DNA of 64,000 bases from Kribbella steppae (lineage in GTDB: Bacteria; Actinomycetota; Actinomycetes; Propionibacteriales; Kribbellaceae): NCBI RefSeq assembly GCF_004342025.1, contig NZ_SLWN01000004.1, positions 536,357 to 600,356 on the forward strand, read 5' to 3'. Shown one piece after another: positions 8,209 through 17,325 of the stretch. The position numbers and the translations under genes are program-made. Below the pieces are notes generated by a model. It searched no databases. It worked only from the letters and a program-made list of their open reading frames with translations, and had not been told where the DNA came from. Every line of letters begins with the position of its first letter. Within the stretch, counting starts at the first letter, position 1.

Positions 8209-11200
8209 ATGGAGCCAGGGATCTACGACGCGCTGGTCACGAACGGCCTGCTTGAGGCGATCAGTCAGGCGAACGGACAAATGGCCGTCCTTCACAGCGT
8301 GGATGATGCCGATCAGCCCGAGGTTCTCGCTCGGCATGTGCGAGACGCCGTACTGCGCACTCTCGGCAGCACGCGCGATCAGAGCCAACGAGTTGCATTG
8401 GTCAACGACCTGCTCGAGCGCCTGGCAGCGCACAACGATTCCCTACCCGACGGCCAGCCTCGGCAATTGCACGCATTGCATCCACCAGCCCGGCCAGGGA
8501 CCACGACGTACAGCGGCGCCCGACCAAGTACACCGCTGTCCGACGCCGCGCTGCTCACGAACTCACACGGTGAGCCATCGCTCGGACCTGAACTGCGTGC
8601 TGAGATCGATACCTCGGACGAGGTCGATCTGGTCTGCGCGTTCGTGAAGTGGTATGGCCTCCGCCTGCTCGAGTCTGAGCTTCAACAACTCAGGCTCCGC
8701 AACGCCCCATTCCGCGTCATCACCACCACCTACATGGGCGCCACAGATCGCCTCGCGCTCGACCGGCTCGTCAACGACTTCGGCGCCGAGGTAAAGATCC
8801 AGTACGACGTGAACCGGACCCGACTCCACGCGAAGGCCTGGCTCTTCCGACGCAACAGCGGCTTCGACACGGCGTACGTCGGCTCCTCGAACCTGTCCCG
8901 GGCGGCGATGTTGGACGGCATCGAGTGGAACGTTCGTCTCTCGCGGATCGCAACGCCGAGCCTTCTGACCAAGTTCGGCGCAACCTTTGATACGTACTGG
9001 AATGACTCGACCTTCGAGACCTACGACCCCGAGCGCGATCGTGATCGACTCGACGACGCGTTGGCGGCACTGGGCAACAACCGCACATCAGACCGAGTCA
9101 CGATCTCTCTTGCTGGCCTCGAAGTTCGGCCTCGGCCGTATCAGGCCGAGATGCTCGAAGACATCGAGGTCGAACGCGAAGTCCATGACCGGCATCGCAA
9201 CCTCGTCGTCGCGGCAACTGGCACGGGCAAGACCGTGATCGCCGCGTTCGACTACCGACGTCTTCGTGACGCCGCATCGCAGCGCGGCGAGCCAGCGCCC
9301 TCCCTCCTCTTCGTTGCCCACCGCAAAGAGATTCTTCAGCAGTCCCTCCGGACGTACCGCGAGGTTCTGGCTGACGCAACCTTCGGCGAGGAGTATCACT
9401 CAGGTCTCCGACCCGAGCGCTGGCGGCACGTGTTCGCATCGGTCCAAGCGCTGACGGCGTACGACGTCACAACGATGCCGGCGGACGCGTTCGATATCGT
9501 CGTTGTCGACGAGTTTCATCATGCCGCCGCATCGACTTATCGCCGTCTGCTCAATCACCTGCAACCTCGCGAGCTGCTGGGCCTCACGGCAACACCAGAA
9601 CGCACCGACGGATTCGACCTTCGGAGCTACTTCGGCGGCCGGACGGCCGTAGAGCTACGACTGTGGGACGCGCTTTCAGCCGATCTTCTCTGTCCCTTCC
9701 ACTACTTCGGTATTGCCGACGGCACCCATCTCACGGACCTGCAATGGAGACGCGGCCGATACGACGAGCAGCAGCTCGAGAATCTATACACCGGCAACGA
9801 CAAACGCGCAGCTATCGTGCTGCGCGAGGTACGGGACAAGCTCACAGACCCGCAGGCAATGAGAGCACTCGGCTTCTGCGTCTCGATCGCACACGCCGAC
9901 TACATGGCCGGCGTATTCAGCGAGGCCGGAATCCCGGCACGCGCCGTCTCGGGTCTGACTCCAGCCGCACAACGCGACCAGGCACTGCGCGACTTGAAGG
10001 ATCACCGAGTCAACGCCCTCTTCGCTGCCGACCTCTTCAACGAGGGCCTCGATCTTCCCGAAGTCGACACAGTCCTCTTCCTTCGCCCCACGGAGAGCCC
10101 CACGGTCTTCCTCCAGCAACTCGGCCGCGGCCTACGCCAGGCAGATGGTAAGCCTGTGCTCACCGCCCTTGACTTCGTGGGTCATCAGCGCAGAGAGTTC
10201 CGGTTCGACAAGCGCTTCCGCGCCCTCACCGGAGACACTCGGAAGGGTCTAGAACGCCAAGTCGAGCAGGGCTTTCCGTTCCTCCCAGCTGGATGCCAGA
10301 TCGTCCTTGACAAGGTCGCACAGGAAGTAGTGCTGTCCAATCTTCGAACACAGATCGGAGGCCGCTGGCCAGACCTTGTCACCGAGCTCAGGGCGCACGG
10401 CGACCAGAGTCTGCCGACGTTCCTCCAGGAGTCGGGCATCGAGCTCAGCGACGTACTCCGAGACCGCCGTAGCTGGACGGCCCTGCGTCGAGAAGCAGGA
10501 CTCCACACTCGTAAGGGCTCGATCCATGAGTCAGCGCTCCTTCGCCGCGTGCGCGCGCTCGCCCACGTGGACGACCCCGAGCGAGTCCTCACCTACCGCC
10601 GTCTGCTCGATGACGACGGCCCGACGTACGACGACTTGACGCCAGCCGAGCGCACATTCGCCCGCATGCTGTTCTTCTCACTCTGGCCAAATGGCGGCGG
10701 CTTCGCCTCCTACGCAGACGGCGTCAATGCACTCAAGCATGAGCCTGCCGTACGAGATGAACTGCTCGAAGTTATCGACTTCGCGATGGACAACGCCCGC
10801 CACCGCACTCTTCACCTCTCCGGCCGACTTAGAGACTTGCCGCTGCGCGTACATGCCCGGTACCAGCGTGAGGAGATCCTCGCCGCCCTCAACTACGCCA
10901 ACCTGCAACGTCGCCCCAGCACCTTCCAATCCGGTGTCCTGTACGAGCAGGAGCGAAAGGTCGACGCGTTCTTGGTGACCTTGACCAAGTCAGAGGCGGA
11001 CTACTCCCCCACAACGATGTACAAGGACTATGCCATCAGCCCCACGCTTTTCCACTGGGAGTCGCAGAGCAATACGTCCGTCGACTCCCGAACCGGACAG
11101 CGCTACCTCAACCACCGTGAGCTAGGCACCAACATCCTCATCTTCGCCCGCCAATACAACCGAACCGACCTCGGCACCTCCCCCTACCTCTTCCTAGGCC

Positions 11201-11307
11201 CAGCCGCCTACACCACCCACACCGGCGACCGACCCATAGCCATCACCTGGAAGCTCGACCACGCCATGCCAACGGAGATGTTCCAAACCGCCTCGGTGGT
11301 CGCCTGA
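8209..11307 (+). CDS. PLD-like nuclease/SF2 helicase/DUF3427 fusion protein
   Basis: 1032 residues from ATG 8209 (AAGGGG about 10 nt upstream). Order of parts: an N-terminal helical region; a phospholipase-D-like nuclease domain with a single HKD-type motif (LHAKAWLF, then YVGSSNLS) near residues 205-230; an SF2 helicase with Walker A AATGTGKT near 335, DEFHH (DEAH-like box) near 434 and the motif VI segment FLQQLGRGLR near 635; and a C-terminal DUF3427 region containing FHWESQSNTS. One HKD implies that the nuclease works as a dimer. Such fusions often sit in defence islands and resemble type III restriction/Res subunits, but no methylase or partner gene is adjacent here. A role in nucleic-acid restriction or repair is inference. 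Confidence 0.85.
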   Translation: MEPGIYDALVTNGLLEAISQANGQMAVLHSVDDADQPEVLARHVRDAVLRTLGSTRDQSQRVALVNDLLERLAAHNDSLPDGQPRQLHALHPPARPGTTTYSGARPSTPLSDAALLTNSHGEPSLGPELRAEIDTSDEVDLVCAFVKWYGLRLLESELQQLRLRNAPFRVITTTYMGATDRLALDRLVNDFGAEVKIQYDVNRTRLHAKAWLFRRNSGFDTAYVGSSNLSRAAMLDGIEWNVRLSRIATPSLLTKFGATFDTYWNDSTFETYDPERDRDRLDDALAALGNNRTSDRVTISLAGLEVRPRPYQAEMLEDIEVEREVHDRHRNLVVAATGTGKTVIAAFDYRRLRDAASQRGEPAPSLLFVAHRKEILQQSLRTYREVLADATFGEEYHSGLRPERWRHVFASVQALTAYDVTTMPADAFDIVVVDEFHHAAASTYRRLLNHLQPRELLGLTATPERTDGFDLRSYFGGRTAVELRLWDALSADLLCPFHYFGIADGTHLTDLQWRRGRYDEQQLENLYTGNDKRAAIVLREVRDKLTDPQAMRALGFCVSIAHADYMAGVFSEAGIPARAVSGLTPAAQRDQALRDLKDHRVNALFAADLFNEGLDLPEVDTVLFLRPTESPTVFLQQLGRGLRQADGKPVLTALDFVGHQRREFRFDKRFRALTGDTRKGLERQVEQGFPFLPAGCQIVLDKVAQEVVLSNLRTQIGGRWPDLVTELRAHGDQSLPTFLQESGIELSDVLRDRRSWTALRREAGLHTRKGSIHESALLRRVRALAHVDDPERVLTYRRLLDDDGPTYDDLTPAERTFARMLFFSLWPNGGGFASYADGVNALKHEPAVRDELLEVIDFAMDNARHRTLHLSGRLRDLPLRVHARYQREEILAALNYANLQRRPSTFQSGVLYEQERKVDAFLVTLTKSEADYSPTTMYKDYAISPTLFHWESQSNTSVDSRTGQRYLNHRELGTNILIFARQYNRTDLGTSPYLFLGPAAYTTHTGDRPIAITWKLDHAMPTEMFQTASVVA

Positions 11308-11513
11308 GTCTCTGCCTCAGATCCCCAGACGAAGCCGGCCCATGGCTGTTGCAGCGATGTCATCCCACTGAAGAGTCAAGTCCTTGGGCCGAAGCTCCAC
11401 CTCGACTCAGGCAGAGGCACGCCAAGTCTGAACGCTATCTGTGGTTGCACGATAAGCACGCGGGTCCGCGCACTCGCATCGAGTCCGTTGGCCGGCGAAA
11501 TGACGGCTCGGCT

Positions 11514-12515
11514 CTACGCGTTCATGGCTGGAGGAGGGGTAGTGCACCCCGAGGCCCGGACGGCAGCTGGGAGAAGGGCGGCGACCTCCTGTGCGCAGCC
11601 CCAGGCGAGACTGACGCCAGCGCCGCTGTGTCCGTAATTGTGGATGATCAGGCTTCCGATCGCTGATCGCTCCGCCTCGACACGGATCGTGGGTCTGGTC
11701 GGTCGTAGGCCGACTCGGTGCTCCAGGATCGTGGCATCGGCCAGGCGGGGTTCGAGCCTCACACACCTGTCTACGATGGCAGCCGCGATCGCATCGTCTG
11801 GGTCGCGGTTCCACACCTCGGGCTCGGCGGTTCCGCCGAGGATCACGTGGTCGCTGTGCGGGTAGATGGCAAGTAGGTCCGCTGCATCGTCGGTGTCGGC
11901 TTCGAGGAATTCCGTGAGGCCGGGGTTCGTGGCCACGACGTGGTAGCCGCGCACCGGAACAAGATCCATGTCGTGGACGAGATGTCTGGCGCCGATGCCC
12001 GAACAGTTCACAATCGCGGTCTGCGGGTCGGTGCTGGCCTGATCCAGCGACGTCAGCCGCTGGATGGTCAGAGTCCCACCAGCGGCTCGCAGTCTAGTCA
12101 GCAGGTAGTCGAGGTGAACGGGCATGTCGATCAGCGGTGCGCTGTACCGAACGCCGTGACTGTAGCCAGATGGCAGCTCCTCGGAGGCACACGGCTTCCG
12201 GTCGGGCAGCAGGCTGGCCCAGCCCGGTGGGTCATATTTCGTTCGGGATACCTCGATGCCCGTCGCCACCCGCACGCCTGTGTCAGGCTGGTCGGCGAGT
12301 TCGCGCAGGACCTTCAGACTGTGAGCGGCCCAAGGAAGGATAGGCCCGCGCGGCTCGACCAGCCAGGGCCCCCACAGCGCCCCGGCAACGGCCGAGGTCG
12401 TCGCCTGAGGCGGCTCGGCCGCTACTACCTCCACCCGATGACCTGCTTCAGCGAGTCGGACAGCGGTGGTCAACCCGATCACGCCAGAGCCGACGACGAT
12501 TACGCGCTGGTTCAT
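11514..12515 (-). CDS. D-amino-acid oxidase family flavoenzyme
   Basis: 333 residues. The N-terminal FAD-binding motif VVGSGVIGLTTAVRLAEAGH is complete, and the C-terminal stretch VGLRPTRPTIRVE followed by NYGHSGAGVSLAWGCAQEV is diagnostic of D-amino-acid/D-aspartate oxidases (DAAO family). The reaction would be oxidative deamination of D-amino acids with peroxide release. The length is normal. The start ATG overlaps by 4 nt the stop of an upstream open frame that lacks an obvious start codon. No linked transporter or racemase is seen. Confidence 0.85.
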   Translation of the reverse strand: MNQRVIVVGSGVIGLTTAVRLAEAGHRVEVVAAEPPQATTSAVAGALWGPWLVEPRGPILPWAAHSLKVLRELADQPDTGVRVATGIEVSRTKYDPPGWASLLPDRKPCASEELPSGYSHGVRYSAPLIDMPVHLDYLLTRLRAAGGTLTIQRLTSLDQASTDPQTAIVNCSGIGARHLVHDMDLVPVRGYHVVATNPGLTEFLEADTDDAADLLAIYPHSDHVILGGTAEPEVWNRDPDDAIAAAIVDRCVRLEPRLADATILEHRVGLRPTRPTIRVEAERSAIGSLIIHNYGHSGAGVSLAWGCAQEVAALLPAAVRASGCTTPPPAMNA

Positions 12516-12889
12516 GACGCCGGCCTCCTGCCGAGACAGGCTTCGAGCGAAGGCAGGAAGTCCCGGACGTACTCGTTACGCTTGGCGCGCCGGAGCCGCG
12601 CCGCGAGCCTGCCGAGCACCTCAAGACTTCGAGCGGAGGACCAGCGTCTGTACCCGAGGGACGCCGAGTTGCTCCCGGGCTGGCATCCGTCACGCGCGGG
12701 GTGGCACTTCCTCAGCTGCAACACAACTCCTCCCAAGCGGTCGTGCCGGAACCACCCGACGAACTGCTTACCTAGTGCAACAGCACTGTCCTGAAGCCCT
12801 GTGACGACCGTCGGCGACCCCTCGCCCGAAATCTCCGCTGCGAGCTTGTAAGTGCCGACATCGAATTGGTGGCCGACATGGCAACGAGC
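12512..12889 (-). pseudogene. Open frame without a clear start upstream of the D-amino-acid oxidase
   Basis: On the minus strand a frame is open from 12889 (after a TAG) to TGA 12512-12514, which forms an ATGA overlap with the oxidase start. The 125-codon translation has the look of real protein (for example HQFDVGTYKLAAEISGEG and KQFVGWFRHDRLGG), yet it contains no ATG or GTG at a sensible position; the first usable start is TTG at 12736. An ATG in another frame at 12879 runs only 35 codons. It may be a gene fragment that lost its 5' end by frameshift. I do not recognise the family. The remainder of the 12516-13020 gap shows nothing else. Confidence 0.35.
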
Positions 12890-13020
12890 CTATGGGGTTA
12901 GCAACCGCTCTGACCGGGCACGCGGTACGTCGTGATCGACAAGACTCAGAAGGATGAGTAATCGGACTGAGTGGATTCTTCTGTTGGACAGATGAGCGGT
13001 GGCGAGGGAGGTTGGAGGGT

Positions 13021-13995
13021 ATGGACTTTACTCATCTTGGGCGTACGGGGCTGAACGTCAGTCGGATCGTGTTGGGGACTATGAACTTTGGGCCGCACAC
13101 GGAGGTGACCGACGCGCACGCGATCATGGATGCGGCGCACGACAAGGGCATCAACTTCTTCGATACCGCGAACGGATACGGGCGGGCGATCTACCCCGGC
13201 CGGACCGAGGAGATCATCGGCGAGTGGTTCGCGAAGGATCCCGCCAACCGGCACAAGACGGTGCTCGCCACCAAGGTGTACGGCGACATGGGCGATGGCT
13301 GGCCCAACGAGGGCAAACTGTCGGCGCTCAACATCCGCCGCGCGCTGGACGCAAGCCTGAAGCGGCTCCAGACGGATTATGTCGATCTGTACCAGTTCCA
13401 CCACGTGGATCGGGCCACTCCTTGGGAGGAGATCTGGCAGGCGATTGAGGTCGCCGTACAGCAGGGGAAGATCCTGTACGCCGGGTCGAGCAACTTCGCG
13501 GGGTGGCACATTGCTCAGGCTCAGGCGGCCGCTAAGGAGCGGAACTTCGCTGGGCTGGTCAGTGAGCAGTCGATCTACAACCTGATTGTGCGGGATGTGG
13601 AGCGGGAGGTGCTGCCGGCTGCGCAGGCGTATGGGCTTGGTGTGATCCCGTGGTCGCCGTTGCAGGGTGGGCTGCTTGGTGGGGTGATCCGCAAGGAGAA
13701 CCAGGGTGTGCGCCGGCTCGAGGGTCGTGCGAAGGAGGCACTCGAGAAGCTGCGGCCGCAGATCGAGCAGTACGAGGCGTTCGCGGAGGAACTGGGTCAT
13801 GAGCCCGGCGAACTCGCGCTGGCTTGGCTCCTGCACCAGCCCGCCGTCACGGGGCCGATCGTTGGACCGCGGACGATGGAGCAACTGGAGTCTGCGGTGA
13901 GGGCGGTCGACGTCAAGCTGGATGAGAAGGCGCTCGCACGACTCGATGAGATCTTCCCCGGCTACAAGACCTCTCCTGAGGACTACGCCTGGTAA
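13021..13995 (+). CDS. Aldo/keto reductase
   Basis: 324 residues from ATG 13021, preceded by GGAGG about 10 nt upstream; a TTG at 13012 is a weaker choice. It is a TIM-barrel NADPH oxidoreductase of the AKR superfamily: GTMNFG near residue 21, the catalytic Asp/Tyr pair in FDTANGYG, the catalytic Lys in LATKVYGD and VDLYQFHHVD with the active-site His. The C-terminal GPIVGPRTMEQLESA binds the NADPH phosphate. Sequence style is that of the YajO/Tas-like bacterial AKRs that act on aldehydes and sugars; the substrate is not known. The gene stands alone and is followed by a strong hairpin. Confidence 0.88.
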   Translation: MDFTHLGRTGLNVSRIVLGTMNFGPHTEVTDAHAIMDAAHDKGINFFDTANGYGRAIYPGRTEEIIGEWFAKDPANRHKTVLATKVYGDMGDGWPNEGKLSALNIRRALDASLKRLQTDYVDLYQFHHVDRATPWEEIWQAIEVAVQQGKILYAGSSNFAGWHIAQAQAAAKERNFAGLVSEQSIYNLIVRDVEREVLPAAQAYGLGVIPWSPLQGGLLGGVIRKENQGVRRLEGRAKEALEKLRPQIEQYEAFAEELGHEPGELALAWLLHQPAVTGPIVGPRTMEQLESAVRAVDVKLDEKALARLDEIFPGYKTSPEDYAW

Positions 13996-14010
13996 GACAA
14001 CACAACATGT

Positions 14011-14046
14011 ACAGCCCGTACGACGTCACAACGTCGTACGGGCTGT
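14011..14046 (+). terminator. Perfect 16-bp inverted repeat, likely terminator
   Basis: ACAGCCCGTACGACGT (14011-14026) and its exact complement (14031-14046) are separated by the tetraloop CACA. It begins 15 nt after the aldo/keto reductase stop. There is no U-tract, but the stem is long and perfect. Confidence 0.75.
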
Positions 14047-14324
14047 CGGCGTTCGATCGACGTGCGTCAGCGGAGGTCGGCTGACGGATTTGCCGCTGCC
14101 GGATCCCTTTGCCTCACGTGCATTTGCCTGTCCGATCACGAGGTCCGGTTGTCAGGCAAGTTCACATGAACGCCAATGGCTGTCGTCGTGGTTGCTCAAG
14201 GACACCTTCGCCTGTGAGTTGCGGGCCGTGGCGGTCTGGGGTGCGAGAGGCCATGCTGAGATCACAGGATCGCCCTGCTGGGGGTAGTCGGGGCGACCTG
14301 TCAGTTGCCTTGGGGGGACGTGCC

Positions 14325-15167
14325 ATGCAGGAGCGGACGAGGATTGTGAGTACGGCGGACGGCCGGGAGCTGGCTGCTTGTGCTTGGGGGGATCCGAATG
14401 GGGCGCCGATGTTTTGGTTGCATGGGACGCCGGGGAGTCGATTTCTGCGGGAGCCGGGTGATGGGTACGCACAGAACCACCTCCGGGTGTTTACCTACGA
14501 TCGGCCCGGTTATGGGTTGTCCACACGGGCTCCGGGGCGGCGTGGCGCGGACGCGGCGGACGACATGCGCGCGATCGCGGATGCGTTTGGGCTCGAGCAG
14601 TTCGGGGTCGCCGGTGTGTCGGGCGGGTCGTCGCCGGCGTTGGCTGCGGCGGCTCTGTTGCCGGATCGGGTGAGCCGCTGCGCGACGGTGGTCGGGTCTG
14701 CTCCCTTCACCGCCGAAGGGCTCGACTTCTATGACGGCATGGACGATTTCGCCCGGGACATCTGGCTGCATGGCCTGGAGGGAGCAGCGGCACTCGAAGC
14801 CGACTGGCAGGCCATGATGGACTGGGTCAACGCTGGCATGCCCGAGCTCGAGGTTCCGGAAGACGACCGAGCGATGCTGGTGGAAGCGTTCGATGAGTCC
14901 AGTCGGCAGGGCTCAGCCGGCTACGTCGATGATTGCCTGTCGGACGCGCGGGACTGGGGGCTCTCCGTCGAAGATATCCAAGCGCCCACTCGATTCATGC
15001 TGGCGCGCGACGACGGTTCGGTTCCGCCCGCGCATGGAGAGTGGCTTGTGCGCCATATACCCAACGCCGAGTTGATGTGGGTGGACGGCGGCCACTTCGG
15101 TCCCCGCCATGAGGCCGAGATGCAACTGATGACCTGGGTCGGCCACGGCACGGTCCCGACCAGCTGA
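14325..15167 (+). CDS. Alpha/beta hydrolase
   Basis: 280 residues from ATG 14325, with a GGGGGGA ribosome site 6 nt upstream; the frame is open from 14109 but the extra N-terminus is low-quality arginine-rich sequence. Features: oxyanion-hole segment WLHGTPGSR near residue 32, nucleophile elbow GVSGGSS with Ser near 104, Asp in MLARDDGSVPP and the catalytic His in VDGGHFGPRHEAE. This is a serine hydrolase of the esterase/haloperoxidase-like group. The substrate cannot be assigned. The 14047-14324 stretch upstream holds no other gene. Confidence 0.85.
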   Translation: MQERTRIVSTADGRELAACAWGDPNGAPMFWLHGTPGSRFLREPGDGYAQNHLRVFTYDRPGYGLSTRAPGRRGADAADDMRAIADAFGLEQFGVAGVSGGSSPALAAAALLPDRVSRCATVVGSAPFTAEGLDFYDGMDDFARDIWLHGLEGAAALEADWQAMMDWVNAGMPELEVPEDDRAMLVEAFDESSRQGSAGYVDDCLSDARDWGLSVEDIQAPTRFMLARDDGSVPPAHGEWLVRHIPNAELMWVDGGHFGPRHEAEMQLMTWVGHGTVPTS

Positions 15168-15261
15168 GTGCCGCATCTGCCGGCGATGACTAGGCCGACC
15201 GCGGGCTGTTGAGCGGCTGGAGTCCGCCGTATGACGGGGTCCAGCTGGACAGGCTCGGCGG

Positions 15262-15399
15262 TCAGTTCACGGAGACGAACTTGGTGTAGCTGGTGCGGAG
15301 GTAGCGGCGGCGGATGGGTCGAGATGGTCACGTGGCCTGTGGTGCCGGCGGTGAATTGGTAGCGGCCTTGCAGGATCCACTGGTTCGTGTCATCCGCCG
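15262..15399 (-). pseudogene. Remnant of a golvesin-like C-terminal domain
   Basis: The minus strand encodes TNQWILQGRYQFTAGTTGHV in one frame, then after a frameshift in the CCGCCGCCGC run continues as YLRTSYTKFVSVN followed by TGA. The pattern of a beta strand, FTAGTTG, beta strand, and a hydrophobic end at the stop resembles the C-terminal golvesin/carbohydrate-binding-like module of secreted enzymes. No upstream body is present because the LysR gene begins at once. The region 15168-15389 holds nothing else. Confidence 0.4.
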
Positions 15400-16259
15400 A
15401 CCGAGTCGACGAAGAGGTGGACGATTTCGCGGGGGTCGGTGCGACGCCAGGCGATGGCGAGTTCGGCGGGTGGGAGGTCGGGGACCGGGCGGAAGGTTAC
15501 GCCGGGGCGCTTGTAGAGGCGGGCGTTGCCTTCGGCAATGAGGGCGATGCCGACGCCGGCGCTGACCAGTTCCAGGACCTCGTCGGCGGCTGTGGCTTCG
15601 GCGACTATGGCTGGCGGGCGGCCGGAGCGGACGTCCAGAGCGAGCCAGAAGTCTCGGAGTGGGCCGGCCGCAGCGGGTAGGGCGATGAACGGTTCGTCGC
15701 GGAGTTCGGCGTACGGGATCTCGGTGCAGTCGGCGAGGCGGTGTTCTGCAGGCAGTGCTATCCAGCGGTTCTCGCGGACCAGGACTCGGGTGGCAACGTC
15801 GTCGGCGGGGATTGGGAGCCAGACGAAGGCTACGTCGCTGGTGGCGTCGGCCAGGCCGGCTGTTGGGTCGTCCCAGCCGACCAGGCGCAGGGAGACTGTC
15901 CAGCCGGGGGCCCGGGTGCGGAAGCGTTGGACGGCTGGGCGTTGGAGGTCGCGGCCGACGGCGGTTTGCATGCCGACGATGAGTTGGCGCGGGTGGGTGA
16001 GTGCGCGTGCTTCGACGTAGCCGCGGTCCCAGGTCTCGAGCATGGCGCGTACGACGGGGAGGAGCGCACTCCCCTGGTCTGTGAGGGCGAGGCCGCGGGA
16101 CAGCCTGACGAATAGGTCGAATCCGAGTCGGCGCTCAAGCGCTCTGAGCTGCTTGGACAAGGCGGGCTGCGACACGAACAGGCGAGCGGCCGCGGCGGTG
16201 ACTGTCGACTCCTCGGCCGTGGCGACGAAGTACCGCAGTTCCCGCAGATGGGCATCCAT
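15390..16259 (-). CDS. LysR-family transcriptional regulator
   Basis: 289 residues from ATG 16259. The N-terminal winged helix reads LRELRYFVATAEESTVTAAA, then LFVSQPALSKQLRALERRLG, the classic LysR recognition helix; the rest is the periplasmic-binding-like effector domain. It is divergent from an aldo/keto reductase gene, and a palindromic T-N11-A box overlaps its own start region, so it very probably controls the reductase and itself in response to a small ligand. Confidence 0.9.
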   Translation of the reverse strand: MDAHLRELRYFVATAEESTVTAAAARLFVSQPALSKQLRALERRLGFDLFVRLSRGLALTDQGSALLPVVRAMLETWDRGYVEARALTHPRQLIVGMQTAVGRDLQRPAVQRFRTRAPGWTVSLRLVGWDDPTAGLADATSDVAFVWLPIPADDVATRVLVRENRWIALPAEHRLADCTEIPYAELRDEPFIALPAAAGPLRDFWLALDVRSGRPPAIVAEATAADEVLELVSAGVGIALIAEGNARLYKRPGVTFRPVPDLPPAELAIAWRRTDPREIVHLFVDSVGG

Positions 16260-16272
16260 AACCAATGGTTAT
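16258..16272. promoter_or_regulatory. LysR-type operator (T-N11-A box)
   Basis: ATAACCAATGGTTAT has perfect 7-bp arms around a single central base and contains T-N11-A at 16259-16271. It lies in the 61-bp space between the divergent LysR and aldo/keto reductase genes and overlaps the LysR start codon, which suggests autorepression. Confidence 0.65.
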
Positions 16273-16320
16273 ACCAACAGGTCTTGGACGAAGTGATCAC
16301 CGCGAGCCAAAGCTGCGTGT

Positions 16321-17325
16321 ATGACAAAGACACTTCCCACACGCAGTCTCGGTCAGCTCGACGTACCGGCGATCGGGTTCGGTGCGATGGTGCTCTCCCC
16401 TGGCATGTACGGCGAGATCGACGACGACCGCGGCGTTGCGGCGATCCGGGCGGCCATCGAGGCCGGCGGGACGTTCCTCGACACCAGTGATGCGTACGGC
16501 GATGACGGGCATAACGAGCGGTTGGTCGGGCGCGCGATTCGGGGTCGGCGTGACGAGATCACGCTGGCTACCAAGTTCGGGCTCGCGGTTCCGGAAGGGG
16601 CCGAGGCTCATCCGTTGCAGGTTGGGTTCGCGTTCGAGGAGTTGCTGGTGAACGCCGAGCCGAAGTACATCAAGGGGTATGCGGAGAGCAGTCTGCGCAA
16701 CCTGGGCACTGATGTGATCGACCTGTACTACCTCCACTTTCCGGATCCGCAGGTGCCGATCGAGGACTCGGTCGGCGCGATGGCCGAGCTTGTTGCTGAT
16801 GGCAAGGTTCGGCACCTCGGGGTGTCCAACGTGACGCCGCAGGAGTTGCGTCGGGCGCATGGTGTTCATCCGATCGCCGCCGTCCAGACGGAGTGGTCGA
16901 TGTGGCGACCAGTGGATCCGGAGTTGCTCGAGGCGGCGCGTGAGCTTGGCGTCGGCGTCGTACCTTGGAGTCCGCTCGGGGCTGGGTTCCTGACTGGCAC
17001 GGTTGAGCGGCTTGGTGCGGACGACTTCAGGAACAACGCACCGCGGTTCGACGCCGACAGTCTCGCGGCGAACAACGCGTCGTACGCAGCTCTGCAGACG
17101 CTGGCGGCGGACCTCGGAATCACTCGGAGTCAGCTCGCGCTGGCGTGGTTGCTACATCAGGATGCGGCGGTGGTGCCGATCCCGAGCAGCCGTACACCGG
17201 CGCACATCGAGGAGAACCTGGCGGCGGCCGAGATCACGCTGCATCCGGACACGCTCGCGCGGATCGATGCAGTACTCGCCCGACTCGAGCCCGTCGGCGC
17301 GACGTTGCTGCAGGATGCACGATGA
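16321..17325 (+). CDS. Aldo/keto reductase
   Basis: 334 residues. AKR landmarks: RSLGQLDVPAIGFGAM at the start, DTSDAYGDDGHNE with catalytic Tyr, TLATKFG with Lys, YYLHFPDP with His, and PIPSSRTPAHIEEN for NADPH. The form resembles plant/fungal-type AKR13 proteins (pyridoxal or terpene-aldehyde reductases). It is divergently transcribed from a LysR gene with an operator between them, so it is probably an inducible detoxification or catabolic reductase. Its stop overlaps the start of a lipoprotein frame (ATGA). Confidence 0.88.
   Translation: MTKTLPTRSLGQLDVPAIGFGAMVLSPGMYGEIDDDRGVAAIRAAIEAGGTFLDTSDAYGDDGHNERLVGRAIRGRRDEITLATKFGLAVPEGAEAHPLQVGFAFEELLVNAEPKYIKGYAESSLRNLGTDVIDLYYLHFPDPQVPIEDSVGAMAELVADGKVRHLGVSNVTPQELRRAHGVHPIAAVQTEWSMWRPVDPELLEAARELGVGVVPWSPLGAGFLTGTVERLGADDFRNNAPRFDADSLAANNASYAALQTLAADLGITRSQLALAWLLHQDAAVVPIPSSRTPAHIEENLAAAEITLHPDTLARIDAVLARLEPVGATLLQDAR

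Noticed and set aside
14517..14525. TTGTCCACA as DnaA box
   Set aside because: Single copy inside the alpha/beta hydrolase coding sequence; no neighbouring boxes.
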